Both the position numbers and the translations under genes were made by a program. Of a DNA stretch of 64,000 nucleotides, positions 37,085-45,565 are shown piece by piece. How positions within the stretch are numbered: the first letter of the stretch is position 1; each line of letters begins with the position of its first letter. The notes under the pieces were generated by a model. It was not told the DNA's origin and ran no database searches. It saw nothing but the letters and a program-made list of their open reading frames with translations. The DNA comes from Chlorobium sp. (GTDB lineage: Bacteria; Bacteroidota; Chlorobiia; Chlorobiales; Chlorobiaceae), in assembly GCA_028277485.1 (NCBI GenBank), contig JANQGE010000037.1, positions 1 through 64,000 of the forward strand, read 5' to 3'.

Positions 37085-38041
37085 CTAAATCCAGCTGATA
37101 ACGGTTTTTATCGCCTCTTTGCTGTCCAGGGCAACCCGGTAAGCAAGCTCGAACTGATTAACCCCAAAGACATTGGTGAAGAACTTCTCACTGTCGATAG
37201 CTTCGCTTCCGAGCAATTTCTGAGAAGCAAGGATGTGCTCGTATGCTGTAATGCTGGAGCAGATAAGTACCGGCTCCTTATGCTGGATCAGCCTGTAATC
37301 ATAGCCAAGCACTTCATAGTTCCCCATAAGCAGTATTGTTCCTCCCGGCTTGAGAAGGCGTATCGCCTTTTCGATCAGCAGTATGCGTCCTGTGGCTTCA
37401 ATAACCAGGTCGTAAGTGTTATCGAAATCGCTTGTGAAATCGTTGACCTGCATCGCTATGTTTTCGGCACAGGAGAGCTGTCCGCGGATACCGAAATTTT
37501 CAAGGGCATCAATCGACCCGACTCCCTTGAAACGAAGATACTCGGCAGCCATGAGGCCTACCGAGCCAAGTCCGAGTATCAGGACCCGGGACGAGCTGTT
37601 CAGGCGGGTCTTGTCAATGGCGGAAATGACGTATGCCAGCAGGCCTGTGAGGAGATCACGATGTATGGGCTGGCGTCCGAGAGGGAAAACGTTTTCCAGG
37701 GATGTGGGCACCATTTCAGCATGACAGCCGTAATAGGGATCGATTCCGCTCCACCGGTCGCCTTTGAAAGTGTAGACAAAATCACCCGGTTTGAGCATGG
37801 TGACCTTCGGCCCGGTTTCCAGTACCTGACCGATCATCTCGCTGCCCAGCATAATCGGGTAGTTCAGCACTTTATGTGAGACCGGCTTATTGGTTAGCAG
37901 CAGGCGGTCAAGTCCCGGTGTGATGGTTGTAGCGATCGTTTTTACAAGGATATCTTCCGGCCTGTCGGCCAAGTAAAGGACATGGTTGAGTCTGAGTTTA
38001 TTGGCTTTAGGGAGAATTATTGCCTGTGCTTGACCTTGCAT
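37085..38041 (-). CDS. bchC: Bacteriochlorophyllide dehydrogenase BchC
   Basis: BchC is an NAD-dependent alcohol-dehydrogenase-like enzyme that oxidises the C-3 hydroxyethyl group of the bacteriochlorophyllide a precursor to acetyl. The 318-aa product shows the family features: an N-terminal GroES-like domain with PIMLGSEMIGQV and DRWSGIDPYYGCHAEMV, and a Rossmann motif GLGSVGLMAAEYL (about 156-168). It lacks the structural zinc cysteines of standard alcohol dehydrogenases. This is the main marker for a green sulfur bacterium in the window. The ATPase gene follows after 4 bp. Confidence 0.93.
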   Translation of the reverse strand: MQGQAQAIILPKANKLRLNHVLYLADRPEDILVKTIATTITPGLDRLLLTNKPVSHKVLNYPIMLGSEMIGQVLETGPKVTMLKPGDFVYTFKGDRWSGIDPYYGCHAEMVPTSLENVFPLGRQPIHRDLLTGLLAYVISAIDKTRLNSSSRVLILGLGSVGLMAAEYLRFKGVGSIDALENFGIRGQLSCAENIAMQVNDFTSDFDNTYDLVIEATGRILLIEKAIRLLKPGGTILLMGNYEVLGYDYRLIQHKEPVLICSSITAYEHILASQKLLGSEAIDSEKFFTNVFGVNQFELAYRVALDSKEAIKTVISWI

Positions 38042-38105
38042 GATGATCTGAGTGCAATGAAGAGCACTTCTCGTTGTCGTGCGCCCCGATTGGTTGAAAG
38101 ATGTC

Positions 38106-38447
38106 CTATATGTTGAAAATTGAACTTAACATCCAGGAGACAAGACTGATTACCAGTGAGCCGAGCACAGCCCACCCGAAGCTGCTGACCGAAAAGCCGT
38201 CAACCAGAGCTGCGGCAAGCATTAGCATGAGGGCATTGACAATCAGCAGAAAAAGCCCCAAAGTAACAATGATGAACGGGATGGAAAAAAAGACCAGTAT
38301 CGGTTTGACTATGGCATTGATCAGACCGAGCACCAGAGCTACAAGCAGGGCCAACCAGAAACTTTTTACGTAAATGCCGCCGAGAAGGCTGGCTGTGGCA
38401 TAGACCGCAAGAGCGTTTATAAGCCATACAAGCAGTAAGTGGGTCAT
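38106..38447 (-). CDS. Four-helix membrane protein, phage-holin-4-like (YvlD/DUF family)
   Basis: The 113-aa product has four closely spaced hydrophobic helices and the motif LALVLGLINAIVKPILVF (about 32-49) typical of the Phage_holin_4_2/YvlD family, found widely in chromosomes without phage. The role is unknown. ATG 38447 is fixed by GCAGAGGAGAAAA in front of it; the frame to 38609 runs into the dispersed repeat. Confidence 0.85.
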   Translation of the reverse strand: MTHLLLVWLINALAVYATASLLGGIYVKSFWLALLVALVLGLINAIVKPILVFFSIPFIIVTLGLFLLIVNALMLMLAAALVDGFSVSSFGWAVLGSLVISLVSWMLSSIFNI

Positions 38448-38541
38448 TTTTCTCCTCTGCAAGTTATCGGTTTCTGTCATGCCTGATGAAATGTAAGGCT
38501 TTTCATGCTTAAATGTAAGCATTACCGGTCCGCCGCTGGTC

Positions 38542-38631
38542 AAAGGCACCTCTATTGATTTGTTGCGCGACCCGAATACTTTGTTGGGTGGATAGAGAAG
38601 GTCGTTCACGACAATTAATAGAGATGCCCTT
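38542..38631 (+). repeat. Complete copy (subfamily A) of the dispersed repeat
   Basis: AAAGGCACCTCTATTGATTT at the left, AATACTTTGTTGGGTGGATA inside, and ACAATTAATAGAGATGCCCT at the right. It is fused directly to a second copy at 38632-38700. Confidence 0.9.
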
Positions 38632-38700
38632 TATTTATTCCGCGTTTCAATTGCTTCGTTGAGCGGATAGGAGAGAGACCGTTCATGGCGAGGTGCCCTA
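38632..38700 (+). repeat. Second, fused copy (subfamily B) of the dispersed repeat
   Basis: This copy starts TTATTTATTCCGCGTTTCAA and ends TGGCGAGGTGCCCTA. It shares its left end with the right end of the preceding copy. The terminal CTA (38698-38700) is the complement of the TAG stop of folD. Confidence 0.85.
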
Positions 38701-39597
38701 AAGGGTATCCTGAAGATTGTGCGCTCTCATGAATGACTGCAGCGTATTTTTCAGCAGCATGGCAATCGTCATCGGGCCGACGCCGCCTGGTACCGGAGTA
38801 ATTGCTGAAGCGGTTTGAGAAACATTATCGTAGTCCACGTCTCCGGCCAGCCGGTATCCCGATTTGCGGGAGGCATCTTCAACGCGGTTCATGCCGACGT
38901 CGATAACTACGGCTCCGGGCTTGACCATGTCCTTTGTGATGAGATTTGCCTGCCCGATGGCGACAATAAGTATATCGGCTTGTCTGGTGAGTTCAGGCAT
39001 GTTGCGTGTCGCCGAGTGGCAGACCGTGACTGTGCAGTTTGTTTCCTTGAGTTTTTGCAGCATAAGATTGGCCATCGGCTTCCCGACAATGTTGCTGCGC
39101 CCGACAACCACGCAGTGTTTTCCTTTTGTCTCGATGGCGTGCCTGGAGAGGAGTTCGAGAATCCCGTAAGGTGTGCAGCTGAGGAAACACCTGTCGAGAT
39201 GCCCGAGCACCATCTGTCCGACGTTTTCGGGATGAAAGCCGTCGACATCCTTAAAAGGGGAGATCGCCATGGTGACCGCATATTCATCAATGTGTTTCGG
39301 AAGTGGCTGCTGTACGAGTATGCCGTGAACTTCCGGATTGTTGTTTAACTCCTCTATTCTGGCCAGGACTTCGGCTTGGGATATTTCTTCCGGAAGCTCG
39401 ATGACCGTGGAGTTCATGCCGATCTCCCTGCAGCTTTTTGCCTTGTTTCGCACGTAAACCTGTGATGCATGGTCTTCACCGATTATGATAACGGTAAGTC
39501 CAGGTACGGCATTTACGTTTTCCCTGCAGGCTTCTACGGTGGCTTGCAGTTCTTTTTTAATATCCGATGAAATCTGTTTTCCGTCGATGATTGTCAT
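38698..39597 (-). CDS. folD: Bifunctional methylenetetrahydrofolate dehydrogenase / methenyl-THF cyclohydrolase
   Basis: FolD interconverts methylene-, methenyl- and formyl-tetrahydrofolate using NADP. The 299-aa product has the catalytic segment YVRNKAKSCREIG with the active Lys, the GILVQQPLPKHID motif, the cofactor loop VVGRSNIVGKPMANLM and PVPGGVGPMTIAMLL near the end. ATG 39597 gives MTIIDGKQISSDIKKE, as in the family. The stop codon is formed by a dispersed-repeat end. Confidence 0.95.
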   Translation of the reverse strand: MTIIDGKQISSDIKKELQATVEACRENVNAVPGLTVIIIGEDHASQVYVRNKAKSCREIGMNSTVIELPEEISQAEVLARIEELNNNPEVHGILVQQPLPKHIDEYAVTMAISPFKDVDGFHPENVGQMVLGHLDRCFLSCTPYGILELLSRHAIETKGKHCVVVGRSNIVGKPMANLMLQKLKETNCTVTVCHSATRNMPELTRQADILIVAIGQANLITKDMVKPGAVVIDVGMNRVEDASRKSGYRLAGDVDYDNVSQTASAITPVPGGVGPMTIAMLLKNTLQSFMRAHNLQDTL

Positions 39598-39726
39598 ATT
39601 GCTTGAGTTTCTGGTAATTTTGGTTGCTGGCACCCGGATCGGATGGGTGTTTGGAAGAAGATAACAGAAAAGAGTTGTGTTTGTGCCACAAGGACATGCA
39701 AAAAATGAAAATTCATAGGTCTATGT

Positions 39727-39759
39727 AGGGTACCTGTATTTGTCGCGCATTCTGTATGT
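39727..39759 (+). repeat. Decayed half copy of the dispersed repeat
   Basis: AGGGTACCTGTATTTGTCGC and following GCATTCTGTATG match the left half. The sequence after it (TGTCCACTGGTTACC) resembles what follows the half copy at 8463. Confidence 0.6.
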
Positions 39760-39785
39760 GTCCACTGGTTACCTGTTCTGTTATT

Positions 39786-39816
39786 AAGGGCACCTTTATT
39801 AATTTGCAGCATGCCC
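39786..39816 (+). repeat. Half copy (left end) of the dispersed repeat
   Basis: AAGGGCACCTTTATTAATTT followed by GCAGCATGCCC is the left half; GGTTGGCAACAGGG follows in place of the right half, again resembling the second spacer repeat type. Confidence 0.75.
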
Positions 39817-39855
39817 GGTTGGCAACAGGGACGGCGGTCATATAACGTTTTTTCC

Positions 39856-40407
39856 ATGATAGCGGTTGATGATGTCCTTATAGATGAACAGATCCCTGGC
39901 GCAATGTTTTGTTGTGACCTTGCGCTCTGTAAAGGTGCATGCTGTGTAGAAGGTGAGCTTGGAGCCCCTGTCATGAAAGAGGAGGCGGAACTGCTGCACG
40001 GGATTGTTTGTCAAGTGAAGCAATATCTGTCCGAGAAAACTGTCCGGTATATCAAGCGCTACGGCTGCCTGGAAATCTACCAGGGAGATTTCTATACCCG
40101 GACCATAAAGGGAAAGGAGTGTGTTTTTGCTTTTCGTCATGACGGAGTAACCCTTTGCGCAATTGAGGCTCAAAAACCGCTTTCATGCAGGTTGTTTCCG
40201 GTTCGGATTAAAAAAAAGTTTGGTTTGGATTATCTTGTTTATGAACGGTATGTGATGTGTCGTCAAGCAAGAAAAAATGGGGCCGAAAAAAAGATGCCTT
40301 TGATTGATTACGTGAGTGAAGCACTGATCGAACGTTACGGTTTGTCCTGGTACAACCGGTTGAGAGATTTATTAGCGAATTCTCCCATGAACTATGCCAG
40401 ACATTAA
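39856..40407 (+). CDS. DUF3109 family Cys-cluster protein
   Basis: The 183-aa product has a Cys-rich motif CDLALCKGACCVEGELGAP near residues 21-39 and further cysteines (KECVFAF, TLCAIE, SCRLFPV, CRQARK), a pattern of DUF3109 and related YkgJ-like proteins thought to bind zinc or an Fe-S cluster. ATG 39856 was chosen over 39811 because homology begins at MIAVDDVLID. It overlaps rpoN by 14 bp. Confidence 0.85.
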   Translation: MIAVDDVLIDEQIPGAMFCCDLALCKGACCVEGELGAPVMKEEAELLHGIVCQVKQYLSEKTVRYIKRYGCLEIYQGDFYTRTIKGKECVFAFRHDGVTLCAIEAQKPLSCRLFPVRIKKKFGLDYLVYERYVMCRQARKNGAEKKMPLIDYVSEALIERYGLSWYNRLRDLLANSPMNYARH

Positions 40408-41845
40408 GCTTCAGCAGAGTCAGCGTGCTCAGTTGTCTTTCCAGCAAATTTTATCCAGCCAGCTGCTCCAGTTGCCGTTGCTGCATCTTGAACAGCGGAT
40501 CTATGATGAGTTGCAGGAAAATCCCATGCTCGAGCTGGTAGAGGAGAAGAGCGAATCGGTTGATGATTCCGGCGGAAAGAGCGATGAGGAACCGGATGAG
40601 GATATGTTTGGTTCCGTTGAGCGTTTTGAAGGCGAATTTGCCGTGACCGGTGAGACGGAAAAGGGAAAGAAGGATGATGCCGAGGGATTGCTGCAGTTTA
40701 CCTTCGACAATCGCCCGAAGGAGAGTTTCATACAGGCCGTTCAGCAGGATTCATGTGAGGAAAAATTGCTGAAAGACCTTTCTCTGCAGGAGGATATTGG
40801 AACAAGAGAACTGTTGATAGCATCTGAAATTCTCGGGAATCTGGATGATGACGGTTACCTGGAGGACGAGCTGGCGGTTGTTGTCGAAGGGCTTGAACGG
40901 AACGGTATGGAGGTTGAGAAAAGGGAAGTGAAAGCCGTCCTGAAAAAGATTTGCTATCTCGACCCTCCCGGCATAGCCGTTCGGGATCTTCAGGAAAGAT
41001 TGCTGATCCAGCTCGAGATAAAGGCTGCCAAGAACAACTCAGGCGCTTATCAGCTCGCTTCAAGGATTCTTACAAATCATTACAGCGACTTTCTCAACAA
41101 CCGGTACGAGCGTATACTCAAGCGGATGCAAATCCGGCCGGGTCAGCTCGAATCGGCCATTGACATTATCGCTACACTTGATCCCCATCCGTTTGTTGCC
41201 GCTGGCAGCGGCGGCGAGTACATTGTTCCCGACTTTATCGTTACGTACGAAGGCGGACGCCTCACGGCAGTCCTGAATGACAGAAGCAAGATGTCGGTTC
41301 AAGTTTCCGAGGCGTATCAGGATGCGATGAAAAAAAGGGACGTTCCGGCAGAAGACCGGAAGTTTATGCGGCAAAAGCTGAACCGTGCAAAAGAATTTAC
41401 CAGCGCAATTGCCATGCGTCGTAATACTCTCATAAAAGTGATAGAATCCCTGATGAGTTTTCAATACGACTTTTTTGTTACAGGCCCGGAAAAACTCGTG
41501 CCGCTTGTCATGAAAGATGTCGCTGAAAAAACCGGTTTTGACCTTTCGACAATCAGCAGGGCGGTAAACGGCAAATATGTCCAAACGAGGTTCGGTACTT
41601 ATGAGCTCAAGTACTTTTTCAGCGGAAGTCTTCCAACCGAAGAAGGGGAAGGGCTTTCGACAAAGATCATTAAGCAATATATACAGGAACTGGTTGATGC
41701 TGAAGATTCCGCCAAGCCGCTTAACGATGACCGGCTTGCAGGAATGCTTGAGGAAAAAGGTATCAAGATTGCCAGGCGAACGGTTGCAAAATACCGCGAG
41801 CAAATGCAAATTCCTGTAGCAAGGTTAAGAAAAAAAATATTTTAA
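40394..41845 (+). CDS. rpoN: RNA polymerase sigma-54 factor
   Basis: Sigma-54 directs RNA polymerase to -24/-12 promoters, which in this group include nitrogen-fixation genes. The 483-aa product has the Gln/Leu-rich region I (QQILSSQLLQLPLLHLEQRI), an acidic region II (about 50-85), the core-binding region III, the HTH (DLSTISRAVNGKYVQT) and the RpoN box ARRTVAKYREQM near the end. Length is normal. It overlaps the DUF3109 gene and is followed closely by hslV. Confidence 0.96.
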   Translation: MPDIKLQQSQRAQLSFQQILSSQLLQLPLLHLEQRIYDELQENPMLELVEEKSESVDDSGGKSDEEPDEDMFGSVERFEGEFAVTGETEKGKKDDAEGLLQFTFDNRPKESFIQAVQQDSCEEKLLKDLSLQEDIGTRELLIASEILGNLDDDGYLEDELAVVVEGLERNGMEVEKREVKAVLKKICYLDPPGIAVRDLQERLLIQLEIKAAKNNSGAYQLASRILTNHYSDFLNNRYERILKRMQIRPGQLESAIDIIATLDPHPFVAAGSGGEYIVPDFIVTYEGGRLTAVLNDRSKMSVQVSEAYQDAMKKRDVPAEDRKFMRQKLNRAKEFTSAIAMRRNTLIKVIESLMSFQYDFFVTGPEKLVPLVMKDVAEKTGFDLSTISRAVNGKYVQTRFGTYELKYFFSGSLPTEEGEGLSTKIIKQYIQELVDAEDSAKPLNDDRLAGMLEEKGIKIARRTVAKYREQMQIPVARLRKKIF

Positions 41846-41873
41846 TAAGCCCGGAGAAAGAGGATTTGTTGTG

Positions 41874-42422
41874 ATGGAGAAGTATGGAAAACTCGAACTG
41901 AGAGCAACAACCGTGCTCGGTGTAATAAGAAACGGTAAAGCCGCCCTGGGAAGCGACGGGCAGATGACGCTCGGTAATACGGTTATCAAGCAAAGTACAA
42001 GAAAGATACGCAGGTTGCACCAAGCCAACCTGATTACAGGATTCGCGGGAGCAACGGCCGACGCGGTAACTCTTCTTGACCGTTTTGAGGAAAAGCTGCA
42101 GACATACGGCGGACTGCTGGAAAGAGCCGCGGTCGAACTCGCCAGAGATTGGCGTACCGACAAATATCTTCGGCGCCTGGAAGCCATGCTTGCCGTCGTA
42201 AGTCCTGAAAAAGCGCTTGTCATATCAGGCACAGGGGATGTTATCGAGCCGGAGGACGGGATTGTCGCAATCGGTAGCGGGAGTATGTACGCCCTTGCAT
42301 CGGCCCGTTCGCTCATCAAGCATACCGGCCTTGAAGCGGCCGATATTGTCAGGGAGAGCCTGAAGATCGCCGCCGACATCTGTATTTACACCAATGATCA
42401 TATTATACTCGAGGAAATTTAA
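41874..42422 (+). CDS. hslV: ATP-dependent protease subunit HslV
   Basis: HslV is the Ntn-type peptidase ring of the HslUV (ClpYQ) protease. In the 182-aa product an 11-residue propeptide precedes Thr12 in RATTVLGV, the expected catalytic N-terminal Thr; GSDGQMTLGN, RKIRRLH and GFAGATADA are present. ATG 41874 is used although a GTG stands one codon upstream. hslU follows after about 70 bp. Confidence 0.95.
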   Translation: MEKYGKLELRATTVLGVIRNGKAALGSDGQMTLGNTVIKQSTRKIRRLHQANLITGFAGATADAVTLLDRFEEKLQTYGGLLERAAVELARDWRTDKYLRRLEAMLAVVSPEKALVISGTGDVIEPEDGIVAIGSGSMYALASARSLIKHTGLEAADIVRESLKIAADICIYTNDHIILEEI

Positions 42423-42491
42423 ACAACCAGCACGGGCGTAACCGTTTTGGGTCAGGGTAATCTTACTAACATATTTATATTACAATCGAAT

Positions 42492-43964
42492 ATGGCAGAT
42501 CAGAATGAGTCAAAAGTTCTTGAACCGGATGAGAATAAAGCCGTGAACAAAATCCTTATCAGCGACGAGTTTCTGACCCCTAACCAGATTGTCTCCCGGC
42601 TGGACAGATATATCATCGGTCAACAGGAGGCCAAGAAAGCGGTGGCCATTGCACTCAGAAACCGTTTAAGGCGGCAGAATGTAAGTGATGACCTTCGCGA
42701 TGAAATCATGCCTAACAACATTATTATGATCGGGCCTACGGGGGTTGGTAAAACCGAGATTGCTCGCAGACTTGCAAAGCTGGCAAGAGCTCCTTTTGTC
42801 AAGGTTGAAGCGTCGAAATTTACTGAAGTCGGTTATGTCGGGCGGGACGTGGAGTCGATGATACGAGATCTGGCCGACCAGGCGGTCAGCATGGTAAGGA
42901 GTGAAAAATCCCAGGAGGTAAAGGAAAAGGCCGCGGCTCTTGCCGAAGAACGGCTGCTCGAAATTCTGCTGCCATCCGTGCCGGTCGGTTCCTATGAAAG
43001 GGAGGATGAAGAGGGGGTGAACGGGGTGGGCGAAGAAAAGCGCAACGCCGATCTTGAAGAGGCTGTCAACAGAAAGAGCAGGGAAAAGATGCTGGAAAGG
43101 CTGCGTTCGGGAAGGATGGAAGACCGGCAGATAGAGATGGAGATAAGCAGTGATTCGCAAGGCGGAATGATGCAGATTTTCGGGCCTCTTGGACAGATGG
43201 AAGAGCTTGGAGGGATCATGCAGGATCTGATGAGCGGTCTTCCCAAAAAACGCAAGAAAAGAAGAGTTACAATTGCCGAGGCCAGGAAGATTCTGGAACA
43301 GGAAGAGGTGCAGAAACTCATCGATATGGACGCCGTCATCAAAGAAGCCGTGCAAAAGGTAGAGGAGTCCGGCATTGTGTTTATTGATGAGATCGATAAA
43401 ATTGCCGCCCCGACAACCGGAGGCGGCGGCAAAGGCCCTGATGTAAGCCGCGAGGGTGTCCAGCGTGATCTGCTGCCTATTGTGGAAGGTTCCAACGTGG
43501 CCACGAAACATGGTATGGTGAGAACCGACCATGTTCTGTTCATTGCCTCGGGGGCATTCCATGTCGCCAAGCCCTCCGATCTGATTCCTGAGCTTCAGGG
43601 TCGTTTTCCGATCCGGGTCGAGTTGAAAAGCCTTACCGAAGAGGATTTCTACAAAATACTTACCCAGCCGAAAAATGCGCTGATCAAGCAATACAAAGCG
43701 CTGCTGCATACGGAAGGCGTGGAACTTGAGTTTACTGACGAGGCGATAAAAAAACTTGCCGCAATAGCCGCGCAGGTTAATGAGGCTGTCGAGAATATTG
43801 GTGCCCGAAGGCTGCATACCATCATGACCAATCTTCTCGAGGAGCTGATGTTCAATATTCCGGAAAAATGCAGTGACGAGCAGATTGTGATCGACGAAGT
43901 TATGGTTGACGAAAAACTGAGCAAGATCATTACCGACAGGGATTTAAGTCAATACATTCTTTAA
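42492..43964 (+). CDS. hslU: ATP-dependent protease ATPase subunit HslU
   Basis: HslU is the AAA+ unfoldase that feeds HslV. The 490-aa product has the N-terminal [18 protein letters not shown], Walker A GPTGVGKT, the I-domain insert (about 125-260), Walker [11 protein letters not shown], the [19 protein letters not shown] segment and the C-terminal sensor region [13 protein letters not shown] 42492 is chosen; an upstream GTG/TTG region from 42447 lacks similarity. Confidence 0.95.
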   Translation: MADQNESKVLEPDENKAVNKILISDEFLTPNQIVSRLDRYIIGQQEAKKAVAIALRNRLRRQNVSDDLRDEIMPNNIIMIGPTGVGKTEIARRLAKLARAPFVKVEASKFTEVGYVGRDVESMIRDLADQAVSMVRSEKSQEVKEKAAALAEERLLEILLPSVPVGSYEREDEEGVNGVGEEKRNADLEEAVNRKSREKMLERLRSGRMEDRQIEMEISSDSQGGMMQIFGPLGQMEELGGIMQDLMSGLPKKRKKRRVTIAEARKILEQEEVQKLIDMDAVIKEAVQKVEESGIVFIDEIDKIAAPTTGGGGKGPDVSREGVQRDLLPIVEGSNVATKHGMVRTDHVLFIASGAFHVAKPSDLIPELQGRFPIRVELKSLTEEDFYKILTQPKNALIKQYKALLHTEGVELEFTDEAIKKLAAIAAQVNEAVENIGARRLHTIMTNLLEELMFNIPEKCSDEQIVIDEVMVDEKLSKIITDRDLSQYIL

Positions 43965-44082
43965 GGCGGCTTGAAAATGGACTTTCCGGGCGTCGGGAGT
44001 GGTATTCACGTCTGCAGCTGAAATTTATCAATCTCTGTCTTGGGTTTCTCCGTTTTTGCGGGGTTGCACGTAACGATGAGCC

Positions 44083-44529
44083 ATGGATAACATATCAATT
44101 CTTGTGTTGAATGGGCCGAATCTTTCAAGGCTCGGCAAGCGGGAGCCCGAAGTTTATGGCAGCCGCAGCCTTGATGATATCAACCGGGAGCTTGCGGCCT
44201 CATTTCCGGGGGTTTCTTTTGATTTTTTTCAGTCCGAAGAAGAGGGTGAACTGCTCGAGAAACTCTTTCATTGCGAAGACCATGGGGGTTACAGCGGGGT
44301 AGTGCTCAATGCAGGGGCGCTTACCCACTATTCCATTGCGTTGAGGGATGCCATCAGCGCTGTCAGCATACCTGTCATAGAGGTTCATCTTTCCAATATT
44401 TATGCCCGTGAGGAATTTCGCCGGAAATCGGTTATTTCAGAGGTTTGCTGCGGCGTAGTCAGCGGGTTCGGAGCAAATAGCTACCATCTTGGAATAAACG
44501 GGCTTCTGGGTATGCTGGAGACGCCCTGA
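44083..44529 (+). CDS. aroQ: Type II 3-dehydroquinate dehydratase
   Basis: AroQ dehydrates 3-dehydroquinate in the shikimate pathway. The 148-aa product has the signature LVLNGPNLSRLGKREPEVYG with the active Arg20 and Tyr25, LNAGALTHYSIALRDAI, EVHLSNIYAREEFRRKS and the catalytic His region. The size is typical of the dodecameric type II enzyme. It is a single gene; a dispersed repeat follows 35 bp later. Confidence 0.95.
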   Translation: MDNISILVLNGPNLSRLGKREPEVYGSRSLDDINRELAASFPGVSFDFFQSEEEGELLEKLFHCEDHGGYSGVVLNAGALTHYSIALRDAISAVSIPVIEVHLSNIYAREEFRRKSVISEVCCGVVSGFGANSYHLGINGLLGMLETP

Positions 44530-44563
44530 ATGCGGTCTTTTTCAACATCTCCGATCACAATGT

Positions 44564-44674
44564 AGGACACCTCGTCATGAGCGGTTCAAGTGCAAGGCAA
44601 ACGGAGCGCAGAAACCCTCTCTTATCCGACCAACGAAGTAATCAGGGCGCGCAACAAATTAAATAGAGGCGCCT
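44564..44674 (-). repeat. Complete long-form copy of the dispersed repeat
   Basis: Read on the minus strand: AGGCGCCTCTATTTAATTTG, TTGCGCGCCCTGATTACTTC, GTTGGTCGGATAAGAGAGGG, a middle piece present only in the long form (TTTCTGCGCTCCGTTTGCCT), and an end resembling ATGACGAGGTGTCCT. About 111 bp. The remaining intergenic sequence up to 44811 shows no gene. Confidence 0.88.
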
Positions 44675-44811
44675 ATGAGAAAAATTTTTACATTATACTG
44701 AGTAGAGTTTTGTATATACAGCTGCACAGTGAACCGAAAGTGACGTATATGCATAACTGTCAAAGGTGTATTCATTTGGCAGAGGTGCGGTTTAATTACT
44801 CAGGAGACCAA

Positions 44812-45420
44812 ATGAAAAGAAAACATCTGTTGAATGTGTTTTTTTTCAGCCTTGTTCTTTTTTCTTCTTTTCCTGCCTATGCAGGTTCTCCTTACGCAGG
44901 GCTTACTGTCGGTCTGGCGTATTTAAATGATTCAAGTCTCAAGGGTTCGAAAAGCGGCGATCTGAGCTACGACTACGGAGAAGCATACAGCTACGCGCAC
45001 GGTTTTGATCTCGGATGCATAAGGCTTGAAGGGGAGGTCGGTTACCAGAAAAATGATTTTGAAACATTCGAGCCAGGCAGGATAACCGCAGACGGCGATC
45101 TTTCGATTCTCTCTCTGCTCGCAAACGGCTACTATTATTACGAGATTCCCAATAGTTTTATTGTGCCCATCGTCAGTGCGGGTATCGGTGCGGCCAATGT
45201 CGAATATGAGGACGACATTGACAAGTTCAGTGAAGATGACACCGTGCTTGCCTATCAGATTAGTGCGGGTTTAGGCGTCAAGATTTCTCCTTCGGTGACC
45301 GTTAACGCCATGTATCGTTACTTTGCCACGCAGGATGCAAGTTTCCGTGAAGGTGACGAGAACCTCGAGCTCGATATTTCAAGTCACAATGTGTTGCTCG
45401 ACCTGAAAGTCAACTTTTGA
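44812..45420 (+). CDS. Outer-membrane beta-barrel protein (OmpA-like barrel)
   Basis: The 202-aa product starts with a signal peptide (about 1-24, ending AYA) and continues as alternating-hydrophobic strands with Gly/Tyr/Asp turns (SPYAGLTVGLAYL, then YEIPNSFIVPIVSAGIG, then SVTVNAMYRYF), ending LLDLKVNF with a C-terminal Phe as required for barrel insertion. About eight strands are likely. CAGGAGA fixes ATG 44812; the frame is open far upstream through the repeat. The TGA stop overlaps the next repeat. Confidence 0.85.
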   Translation: MKRKHLLNVFFFSLVLFSSFPAYAGSPYAGLTVGLAYLNDSSLKGSKSGDLSYDYGEAYSYAHGFDLGCIRLEGEVGYQKNDFETFEPGRITADGDLSILSLLANGYYYYEIPNSFIVPIVSAGIGAANVEYEDDIDKFSEDDTVLAYQISAGLGVKISPSVTVNAMYRYFATQDASFREGDENLELDISSHNVLLDLKVNF

Positions 45421-45563
45421 GGGCACCTCTTCAAATGGCCCTTTTGCCCAATCTCTTTGTCGTGTTCACACTTCCGATGCTCACGTATTCAAACATACGC
45501 TGCGCTTCGGTTTGTAAACACTCCCCGATCTTGAGAAAAATTCCTCGTTTGTAAAGGTGCCTT
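45420..45563 (+). repeat. Element with family-type ends but a different interior
   Basis: It begins AGGGCACCTCTTCAAATGGC within the stop codon of the barrel gene and ends TTTGTAAAGGTGCCTTG, so both ends resemble the dispersed repeat. The middle (CGTATTCAAACATACGCTGC, GCTTCGGTTTGTAAACACTC) is unrelated to other copies here. Confidence 0.55.
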
Positions 45564-45565
45564 GT

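Noticed and set aside
38106..38447. Phage holin, hence a prophage
   Set aside because: The holin-4 family is widespread in bacterial chromosomes and no other phage gene is near.
38542..38700. CRISPR array or tandem repeat
   Set aside because: There are only two adjoining copies, of different subfamilies, with no regular spacers; the pattern fits the dispersed element.
42666..43817. 383-codon open frame antisense to hslU
   Set aside because: It lies entirely opposite a conserved gene, its product has no recognisable domains, and long antisense frames are common in genes with this codon bias.
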